Translations under genes and position numbers: made by a program
In this document: positions 20,097-28,280 of the stretch, piece by piece
Layout: the number at the start of each line of letters is the position of its first letter
How positions within the stretch are numbered: position 1 is the stretch's first letter
The notes under the pieces: model-generated
Told to the model about the DNA's origin: nothing
The model's input: only the letters and a program-made list of their open reading frames with translations
Databases searched by the model: none
Assembly: GCA_024741835.1 (NCBI GenBank)
Contig: JAENRP010000458.1
Coordinates: 1-28,280 of the forward strand
Length of the DNA stretch: 28,280 nt
Reading direction: 5' to 3'
Source of the DNA: Diplocarpon mali
Taxonomy: Eukaryota > Ascomycota > Leotiomycetes > Helotiales > Drepanopezizaceae

Positions 20097-22821
20097 GTTG
20101 TATTTGATTTCTTATGGGATTACATTGGAGCAAAGCCAGGAGGGTGGAATTTTATATGCGATTAGGATTAGGGATACGAACGGGAAAACGTTCAGGATGG
20201 GTGGAAGTATGGTTTTAGATACCCTTTTATGATTCATTATATATGCTTCCAAACTTCGGCTCATACTTGTGTGGTTTCGATAGACCGCGCGCGTTTTTTG
20301 AAGAAAGGTTACTTGAGCCACAGATCTAGATCGTTATGATTTGCAACCCCTAGCTTTCTCGACATCCATCGACCATGGGTGTGTTGTAATAACTGGATCT
20401 GAAATTTCCCCCCAAATACACTGCAGGAGTAGAAAACCTGGTAGCCCGAGCCTTACACAATATTGATAAGTCAAAAATGAGTATTTGTTCTGATAACAGC
20501 AAGATCTGATCATCTGTATATTGTGAAGCAAAATTTTACATATTACCGATATTTACGCAATTTACGCAATTTATGGGGCTATAAATTGTAAAACACAGCT
20601 TATATAGCAAAGATAAACAAAAAAAATTCTCCATGTGATGTGCATGTGGATTAAAGCTTATTAACTAACATCGTACGCATATTTATGTATAAGTATTTGA
20701 TTACGGTACGCTCCTTGATATAAACAATACAATACTCAAGAACCATATAGTTTCTTAAAGCAAAATTGCTAGCGGAGAAAGTATGAAGAGCTGTGTTTTG
20801 GCATAGAAAAGACAACTGGTTATTATCAGATGGCTAGAGTACTGGACGTCACCACTCGTCTCCACGTTCCCGCGGACAATAGTAGATAGATCACAGAAAC
20901 GCTTCATCTGCGCCTCTCTTGCGTAAATTTCCGCTCGGCCCTCATGATAGTCAGGGCTATGGCCTGAGGCCCGGGTGGATTTCGCAGCTGTGTCAAATGG
21001 CAATGTTAACGGCGATGTCCACGTACTCGCGTCTTCTTTGCTTTTGAATGGTGTGTGTGCGGGCAGCTGATTTTCGCACCGGCGGCGGCATGGGGTTGGC
21101 GAGGTCTCTGCAGTGAGGTGTAAGTGCAGGAGGTTACTAGGTGTACGTCGGGGCTCGACGGAGCTAGGAGAGGGGAGGTGAAGATGAAATTTGAGGAACT
21201 TTGCTGAAGTTTTACTTGCGGAGTATGTCACTGTAACTTGCTAGGGTTCGAGAGAAACCAGAAGAAAGGAGACGGGAGGGAGTAGAGCGACAGCGTGTGG
21301 TTTGTCGGGGAATATCGTCGGATAGCAGTGGAACGAGCCCTGGTAGTCTCTAAGCAGAACTGAGACCCGTATGGGATTAGCGCACCTATAACGGATACTT
21401 GATAAGCCCCCGATGGGTCTGGTACAGAATCTTTGGTCTGAGATTCTTGCAAGGGGGGTATCATACTCTGTACCAGTGAATCATATTTGTTAGTCGATCT
21501 TGACGCGAGAAATACCTGAAAAAGACCTCTTCTACTCTACGATATCATGTATAAGTAGGTTCTTATAGATTTATAAACTTTCAGATTTCTTTGAAAGTTT
21601 TATGATAATTTGAAACAGCTTCGAAAAGAGCCGGATTTACTTCCAAGGTAGATTCTTATTATCACCTTGTTTCAGCTGCATTAAAAACAAATCTTTCGTG
21701 GCGCGGGGCCTGAATTTTTTTTAAGATTTCCGAATCATCACTTTACTGTTATTGTTTTGCCATTGCCTCCACTTTCCTGTTTACAATTTACTATCGTCAC
21801 TTTTTATTCTTTACTCCCACTGCTGGTTTTTTTAAGCTACGCGCGCTACTAGTTTGAATTGGACGCAGATCTGTGCTAACCGTAGTAATCGCCGGTCTCG
21901 AATTTCAAATGTGTGAATAAACCTAGCTGGCGCGGCAATTATCGCTCTTGAGAGGCGGAGAGGTAGAGCTGACGCAAGGGAAGCGGCAATTTGGAATTAA
22001 AGACAAGTGCTGAATTGGAAAAACAACCAAATCGCTTACAATGGATAGAGGTGAGATCCTCTTACTAAGAGCAGCAAACTACATATTCAATTTGTTCGTT
22101 TCACGTGAGGATGGTAATATTAGTAAGGATTCTATGGACCTCTTACATTGCTGAGAGTTTATTATGATAAGATTTGAAAACAGTAGAATTCCTTTCAGAT
22201 ATTTGCTGATATTGATACGCTCATCACCTGACTCTTGGATGATGAATTGATCATTGTGAAAATAATTAACACTAAAATGTACAGCAGCAGCAATTATTGA
22301 AGGAATTGAACGGGAACAGAACAAGGTTTGAAAATTTTGCTTAGGGAGGGCTTGTTTACATTGAGCTCGCTTAAGCTCAGCTGGCAAACGACCAGCAGCT
22401 CTGTATTGAGTAAGCCGCTCATTTCTCAACAACACTCTACTAGAAATTCCCTTCTTCGCAATACTTGTAATCTTTTACAGCTCAGCCTCCGGCTCATTTG
22501 ATTGGAATGTTCTGCTACAATACCAATTTACTGTATTATCGTCGAGTTAGAGGCAGATTATGGGGCGTCTCAAGCGAGGGGTGCGGCTGAGGTATTCGGC
22601 CCGAAAATGTAGATGTTTGCACTTTGAATACTCTCTCTTAGTTTTCCCTGCACGGAGCATGTCATGGCGCGCAGATATCTCCAACTCTTGTCTCTTCCGA
22701 CCGTCTTGGCGATAGTGTCTAAAATTCCGTGACAGTATGCTGCATGGTTTTCAATTCCTTTCTTCTTATGAGATGTCTTTAGCGATGCTTATACAACCAG
22801 AAGTGACGGGTTTGAAGTAAC
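20097..22821. other. Gene-poor stretch, partly AT-rich
   Basis: No confident gene. The part 20520-20760 is AT-rich and contains a direct repeat of TTTACGCAA at about 20552-20570. A 158-codon minus-strand frame (20755-21231) has moderately coding-like codons at its start but ends in a run of hydrophobic residues and matches nothing I recognise. A 118-codon minus frame (22079-22435) is likewise unrecognised. The region may hold old, mutated insertions. Confidence 0.45.
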
Positions 22822-23452
22822 GTTACCCAGGAGTCCAATCCCTAGCTCATAAGTATAAAGAAGCCAAGCGCAACTGTCGAAACAGCTTGGACCCAAGTAC
22901 CTCAAGCACGTTCCCTGGCTCCCCAACAGATAGCATAGGAGCCGGCGCTAATGCGGGATTTATAATTGGGGCTACCGGGGTGATCTCCTCATTCCTCGTC
23001 ACGTTCTCGCTCCATGATCGGAACGTGACAAGGCGAGATACAAGAGAGAGGTCATTCGGATGAAAAAGCTGCGGATGGAATGCAGTATGATGAGAGTACG
23101 CCAGCTCGGTCCCAGAATTACTCGACCTTGAGTCCACAGCTAAAGTCTTCCGTTTTCCAAATAACCTCGGGGAACAATGAGCTTCTCGGGGATGAAGAAT
23201 CAGATTACTGGCAACGAATCGCCGAGCTCCGTCGATATGGTTCCGCCATTGAAGGCTCATGGAGATACGGTGGAAGGGCCTTTTACCGCAGCAGTGGCTA
23301 GAGAGGCTGAAATTGACAATGGCAGACAATTTCTCGGAACGGAACAGGTCTTTATGTTCTCTCGCTTTCTGTTGCGCCATGAGGAGCCTGAGCCTCTAGG
23401 GACTGGCTTATGTAACCAGCCCCTGAAGTGGCCAAGGAGCAATCTTATTTAA
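22822..23452 (+). pseudogene. Probable frameshifted remnant of a single-pass membrane protein
   Basis: Three plus-strand frames, read one after another, give the parts of one familiar fungal layout. The first (22822-23063) has a Ser/Thr/Pro stretch (STSSTFPGSPTDS), one hydrophobic helix (IGAGANAGFIIGATGVISSF) and a basic stop-transfer stretch. The second (from ~23047) continues with a polar tail (GHSDEKAADGMQYDESTPA). The third (23177-23452) has SPSSVDMVPPLKAHGDTVEG, like cytoplasmic tails of such proteins. Each frame ends at a stop. No upstream extracellular domain or start codon was found. Broken gene is the simplest reading; unseen introns are the alternative. Function unknown. Confidence 0.3.
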
Positions 23453-23940
23453 GGAGCTCAGATATATAGCTAGATTAGAAATTTACAAGCTTCTGCTCAC
23501 CACTAACAGAGATCCCTATTTTCAAGCACGACACTTTCTCTTACCACACCCTGGGTATGTAGGTTCGTCTGGATCAATGGCTGGCTGCTTGACAAGAACC
23601 ATGGTTTCCAGTAGTAGATGTTTATAGCACTGGAGCCAGACGAAGCTGCAGGCTGTAGCAGATTGAATATCTGCTTTTGAAGCATACAATTCCGATTAAC
23701 CTTGCACTGATCGGTAAGTTTGTGGAGAGCTAGTTAACGAGCGAAGGTATGTGCATTGAAGCTAGCTACAATGCACCTGTATATATACAATGAAACCAAA
23801 TCAATGACAAATATGAACAAGAAGTCAGGAACCAAAAAACCGGCCAAGGAACAAAAGCTCTTTATCCTCTGGAAAAAAAAGAGAGAAAGAGAGTAGCTGT
23901 CCTTGGAATTCCAAGAAGCCACCGCGCTGCTTCAGTCCAT
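23453..23940. other. Gap: 3' flank of pectate lyase
   Basis: No supported gene. This holds the presumed 3' UTR of the pectate lyase at its right end and a short A-rich run near 23870. Small minus-strand frames (23503-23685, 23734-23922) show no motif. Confidence 0.55.
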
Positions 23941-24836
23941 CTAGCAAGCTGGGAGCTTGGCAAGCTTTCCCTGAGCACCAAGGCAGGCACCGTTGGAAGT
24001 GAGCTTTGGAGAATCGCCGCTGGTCTTAGCCTTGTCAATACCTGTGAACTCCTGGCAGACCTTCTTGGTGGATCCGCACGATCCAGAGACGGTGGCAGTG
24101 TCACCTAATGTTCTGATTAGCTTGGATCCAGGCGATGATGCAAAGGAAGCTAACCGTAGTTGGAGTTGATGCCAGCAATGTCGGAATTGACTCCATTGGC
24201 CCTGAGGTTTCTGATGACAACCTTGCGGGCTCCCCCGTTGCCGGAGCAGTTCCCGCAAGATCTGTACACCTTGCCGACGTTGGTGACGGTGTAGTTCTCG
24301 ATCGTGACCGTTCCTCTCCCGTTGTGCTGGACGACCTTGTCCGCGGCACCGTTGGCTCCACCGCCCCGGATCATGACGTCGCCGTTCCCAAGAGCAGAGA
24401 CGGCATCTGTAGACTTGTCAGCGATGTATAGCTATGAGTCGCGAAAGATCCTGAGCCCTACCCTCGCAGACGTCACGGAACCAGACATTGGTGAGAGTGC
24501 AGGCGCCCCTGCAGTGAACACCCTCCAGCTGGTTGGCACCGATGATGACGTTGGAGATGGAAGCACCGTTGTTGAGGATGAAGACGGCACTGTCAGATCC
24601 AGTGTCGGCGTCCGAGTTGCAGGCGCGTCCTCGGTCGTACTCCTTGTTACCTGGCAGGCTGTTAGCGGATGCGTAAGAAGTTTAGACTCGGAACCCATAC
24701 CGAAGTCGACGCTTCCGGAGATGCTGCTGGGCTGGGACAGGGAGATGATGCCCCCAGATCGGGTAGGAATATTGAGGGTTTGGGCAGAGGTCAAGGTGGC
24801 CATGATGGCGGCGAGGACGGTAGCTTGGAATTGCAT
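23941..24836 (-). CDS. Secreted pectate lyase, polysaccharide lyase family 3
   Basis: Four exons (24836-24701, 24650-24462, 24406-24155, 24104-23941) encode 246 residues, the usual PL3 length. Introns are 50, 55 and 50 nt. A signal peptide is clear: [19 protein letters not shown], with cleavage likely after A18 or Q19. PL3 blocks follow in order: [84 protein letters not shown] and KKVCQEFTG. The many paired cysteines fit a disulfide-rich extracellular beta-helix. Known: PL3 enzymes cleave de-esterified polygalacturonate by calcium-dependent beta-elimination. It probably attacks plant cell-wall pectin. It sits between degenerate DNA on both sides, away from the housekeeping block. Confidence 0.95.
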
Positions 24837-24880
24837 GGTTGCGGTTAATTGAAATAGACTTCAAAGGTCTGGCCTTCAAA

Positions 24881-24966
24881 AACGAATGTGTGGCTTGCAA
24901 GAAGCGAAACGAATGTGATTTACAGAAACGAGTGTGTAAAAGCGATTGTGAAGTGAAGCGAATGTG
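24881..24966 (-). promoter_or_regulatory. Cluster of five imperfect decamers upstream of pectate lyase
   Basis: Five copies of a decamer close to AACGAATGTG (plus strand) start at 24881, 24908, 24927, 24941 and 24957. Two are identical and the others differ at one to two positions (AACGAGTGTG, AGCGATTGTG, AGCGAATGTG). On the coding strand they read CACATTCGTT-like and lie 45-130 nt before the start codon, near the expected transcription start. Confidence 0.6.
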
Positions 24967-25003
24967 GAGTGATGAGGAGTGTTTGCATGGTGGGAGAGAG
25001 TCT

Positions 25004-25012
25004 TATATATCT
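25004..25012 (-). promoter_or_regulatory. Candidate TATA box of pectate lyase
   Basis: The coding strand reads GATATATAAGA here, about 170 nt before the start codon and just upstream of the decamer cluster. Spacing would put transcription start within that cluster. Confidence 0.45.
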
Positions 25013-25212
25013 CATCCGCCAGGCATACTCACCCGAGCGATAGACCTCATGTTGACTCTCGCGAGTGCATTGCCACCAGCCCATCGTCCCTCAGACTTGG
25101 AAGTTTACCTGACTCGCGGAGCAGTCGACGGGCTGACATACCCCTGAAGTTACGCGGGCATTTGTTGTTTGGCAATCGAAGCACTCGATTTAAGCGAGAA
25201 CCGCCACTAGGG

Positions 25213-25250
25213 GGTCAGCCAAGCAGTGCCTTGAGCAGCTTGGCCTGACC
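25213..25250. repeat. 38-bp imperfect inverted repeat upstream of pectate lyase
   Basis: The arms GGTCAGCCAAGCAG and CAGCTTGGCCTGACC are reverse complements except for one extra base and one mismatch, with an ~9-base centre. It could be a bound operator-like site, a hairpin, or a mobile-element remnant. Confidence 0.55.
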
Positions 25251-27239
25251 CGTCAGAGCAAGCCGGAGGAGTCAGTCTTCGACACGCTACCATGTTTTGT
25301 TTACAAGTTTCCGAAGGTCGTTTCGGCCTCCGGGTGGCCATGGCCATCTCCACTACATCATCCGATCATGCCTGCTAGTCCAGAGATCGTACTGCTGATC
25401 ATCTTGCCAGCGTCGATTTTGATATGGGAGGAAAGATAGCCAGCGATTTTTACCAGAGCTCTACTCTGCTGCAGAGTTCTCTAGTTGTGCGGATCCGCGG
25501 AACTTCTCCAACGCCCTTGTTAGAGATACACACAGTCATCTAACGCTTCCGGCATCTTGGTTACTGGAGACCGGGTCAGTCTTGTGAGGGGCTTAGGATA
25601 CTGCGTACTTCGTCCCAACGTCTGCATAAGAGCGTATTCAACCTTACAACCTGATCTTCAATCTCCACATACCGACTTTCATGCGGGCTACGTTACCAAA
25701 TGAAAGCGCATTTCAGCTTGAAAACTCACTCCAAAACCAGCCTTGAAATTCATGTAACGCGGGCTCAGCCTAGTCTGCAACGAAGAAGCTTGCGTCTGCG
25801 ACAAACTGGAAGTTCTCTCACAGGCACTGACCGGTATACGCCCTAGGGAGGATGCGAGCGGTACGAGCGTTGAACCTCAATAATCAATAACGCAAGGCCT
25901 TGCAATCGAGAATCCCGGCACAACTATTCCCCGCAATATACGTAGGCCACGTCTGGGAATGCTCAAATGAGATAAGAAGACGCTTCATGATTGAGTTTCT
26001 GTAGGCACTGTATATGCCATGATGCTCGTGGAACCGCGACTGTCATGGCCCCACGCACCATAAACTTCTGCGACGCCATGCGGCGTATTTCCCCACATCT
26101 CCGCACATGCATTATGAATAAGTCAAGGAGGGTAGAGATCTCGCGCTGCTTCTGCCATTCTCTTAATTGTTTTTATTACGCATTATCAAGACCAATGCTA
26201 TAACTGAAGTCTTGTTACATTAGTTCAAACGCAGAGAGAGAGAAGAGACTATGTGTTTGCAAAGCTGCTGATAAGCTGATTCGTAAATTAAAAACTAATC
26301 TCGTATCCAGGTTAAGCAATATTCTGCATAGTTTGAAAGAGAATTCTTGAGTTGCTTGATTGTTTGGCTTTTTTTTTTGACGTCAATCGTAACTATCGAC
26401 CGTCTAGCAAACAGCTTTCTTCTTGAGCATCGGTGGACGTCGGCGCAGAAGCTCGCTTTCTCAAGCTGTAGGCTGTTTCAGAGGGTTGAGCAATGTTCCT
26501 GTACGGAGACATTTCCGCTGATCGTGCCCGAGCAGACCACTAGTCATAGGCCGGGCTGCTCAGGCTCCATGAGGTTCACGATTAATGGCGAGACGTATGA
26601 GATATTCGGCTGACAGAAACACCCAGGCCACTTGTTCCGGCGATCTGTATGCTGGAATTTCCTCTTGCAAGGATAGCCCGGAGATGGTTATCAATGAAGG
26701 TTTCGAAACAAGTGACATTGAAACAGGTTGCTGAGTCCGCTAAGATAGGCCCAGGCCAGGGAGCGTCTAGGTATAACGGAGAAAGTTAGCAGAGTATTCA
26801 AGAAACAATCTGACACTGGACGGTACCCAATCCACGGGTTCATGCGCATCGTGCAAGCATGCCGGCCAACGTCAAGGAGCTGAGGTAAATCTACACAATT
26901 GAACTCGACCGATGTCAGTCGAACCATCCTCCAAGCACGAGTACCCGTTTAACAGTAATCGTATGGTTTGCTGCTACAGATGCGCTCAGATATGAGACTC
27001 GGCAATTCTCATCTCGAGACGAGAGATCCCGAAAGCGATACGTGAATGATACGTGTCTACGGGTTCGTCGCAAGACCACCCCAGGTAGTAGTGATTTCTC
27101 CATGCCAGGAAATGCATGAGTAAGCTCGCAGGGAAGCCGGGTAATATAATCCGTATCGCCAGTCGGCCAGGATTCGGGGATGCGCTGGCGACCCGAGTAA
27201 ATGGCAAGGAATCTCTCTATGTGAAAGACCAAGATCATA
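25251..27239. other. Gap with no supported gene; possible decayed coding DNA
   Basis: Open frames are short and unrecognised. The frame at 26347-26613 (+) encodes a hydrophobic start and a Cys-containing body ending RFTINGETYEIFG, but it opens with TTG, not ATG. Minus frames at 26691-26927 and 26915-27238 show no motif. Around 25460-25740 one plus frame reads protein-like between several stops, as expected of a decayed gene. Confidence 0.4.
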
Positions 27240-28280
27240 CTTGGTACATGCCCGAAATAATATACAAGTGCTATCTTAGCGTAATTCTACCGGTTTCTAT
27301 TAATAGGGCTTATATACAGGAGGTATAGCTAATGATTTATCTATAACGATTTGCCGCTTTTTGCATTGAAAATCAACGCTTTCAATATGGATTCTTCATT
27401 TAGTATACCGACTCTAAAGATACTTATAAAATAGACCTCTTATAACAAACGAGTACGCTATCAAACTCTTTATTTTAATACCGGTTAGACTTAAGATCAG
27501 ATCGCCCTTTAATTGAACCTTACTTAATGTTAAGTTTAGTACGCTTTACAGACTCGATTGACTCCTTAATATCATCTTTAAAGCTATAAAGCTTACTTAA
27601 ATAATTTATAATAAAAACACCTTATTCAATAGGTTATAGCCTTAAGAGCAAATCGATATACTCTTTAGGCTGATATTCCTTCGATTCTTTATTAGAATAT
27701 CGGCTTCTATACTATTTATATAGCTTTTAAGAAGGAAGGCTTCGTTTGATGAATTGCTTATTGAAAACTAGTCCTTATATATACGAATCAGATCTCTCGA
27801 CTTCAATAGGCTCTTAAGCATAAGGATTGGACTAAAGAGCAATAGTTTTCAATCTTATAAAGTAACGAAACGTAGGTTAATCCTAGGAAATATATAAAGG
27901 AATAGATCATATAAGAAATCGGGTCTTAAGAAGAATATCACTCTAATTGTATTAAGGATCGATATTAAAGGAAGATCGGATAAATATTTTAAAGAATAAT
28001 ATTAGGGAAATACAATTAGTATTAAGGGTTATTCTAAGAAAAGGATTAGGAAACGATAAATGAAAGTTTATATTTTAGAATTATTATCCTAAAGGTTTAA
28101 AAGATTCTATAGCAATATCCTAAGCTTAAATTCTATAGCAATGAGGTTCTCTGATAGTGAACTTGATAGTAAACTAGAAGAGAGGGCACGAAGAAGTATA
28201 AGGTGCAAACGACGATATTAAGTGTCTTAATTCATAAGAGCTCTCTAACTATAAGCTATTTAATAAGGGCTGCTATTAAG
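27240..28280. repeat. Very AT-rich, TpA-rich block, probably RIP-mutated repeat DNA
   Basis: Base composition changes sharply to about 22-25% G+C in hand-counted 60-base lines (27601, 27961), against about 57% in the housekeeping part (line 4081). TpA is more frequent than ApT in the counted line, and stops are dense in all frames. This fits repeat-induced point mutation of a transposon. The original element cannot be identified and the block continues past the window. Confidence 0.65.

Noticed and set aside
26347..26613. 88-codon ORF resembling a small secreted Cys-containing protein
   Set aside because: It begins with TTG rather than ATG, has no supported upstream exon, and lies in degraded DNA.
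1..28280. Secondary-metabolite, CRISPR, viral or other clustered special system
   Set aside because: No polyketide or peptide synthase, terpene cyclase, repeat-spacer array, capsid or polymerase motif was seen. The recognised genes are unrelated housekeeping functions plus one pectate lyase.
1..28280. tRNA or rRNA genes
   Set aside because: I looked for T-loop GGTTCRA-type boxes with matching A boxes and found none at proper spacing. A tRNAscan run would settle it.

Overview
The window is nuclear DNA from a filamentous ascomycete (Pezizomycotina; a Dothideomycete would fit, but that is inference). The evidence is compact spliced genes with mostly 46-126 nt GT-AG introns, mainly GTAYGT/GTATGG-type donors with CTRAC-like branch sites, and fungal versions of ATG6, SCM3, CK2 alpha and a family PL3 pectate lyase. 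A PL3 enzyme suggests a plant-associated or saprotrophic life style. Nothing looks prokaryotic or viral.

Positions 1-20100 are gene-dense and mostly housekeeping. In order they hold: a MidA/NDUFAF7-type mitochondrial methyltransferase (-) divergent from a membrane-anchored cysteine-synthase-like PLP enzyme (+); TFIIS (-); a DUF1295 steroid-reductase-like membrane protein (-); the RNase P/MRP subunit Rpp30/Rpp1 (-) divergent from casein kinase 2 alpha (+); and ATG6/Beclin (-) divergent from a very large SCM3/HJURP-type CENP-A chaperone (+). The exon models were built by hand from splice signals and keep frame to the stop. They are not a pathway; the recurring pattern is divergent pairs sharing short upstream regions (167, 643 and 330 bp).

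Positions 20100-23900 are gene-poor and contain only weak ORFs and the frameshifted remains of what looks like a single-pass membrane protein. A well-formed four-exon PL3 pectate lyase (-) lies at 23941-24836, with an unusual cluster of five near-identical decamers and a TATA-like box just upstream. From about 25.3 kb no convincing gene remains, and from about 27.24 kb to the right edge the DNA is very AT- and TpA-rich with stops in all frames, as expected for repeat-induced point mutation.

I did not find a clearly new multi-gene system. The observations most worth a second look are: a stop-free, 3n-long 120-nt segment inside the CK2 alpha kinase domain that could be an intron or a 40-residue acidic insertion; the many DNA-binding modules of the SCM3 protein; the decamer cluster at the pectate lyase promoter; and a four-tract G-quadruplex motif on the sense strand just after the TFIIS gene.
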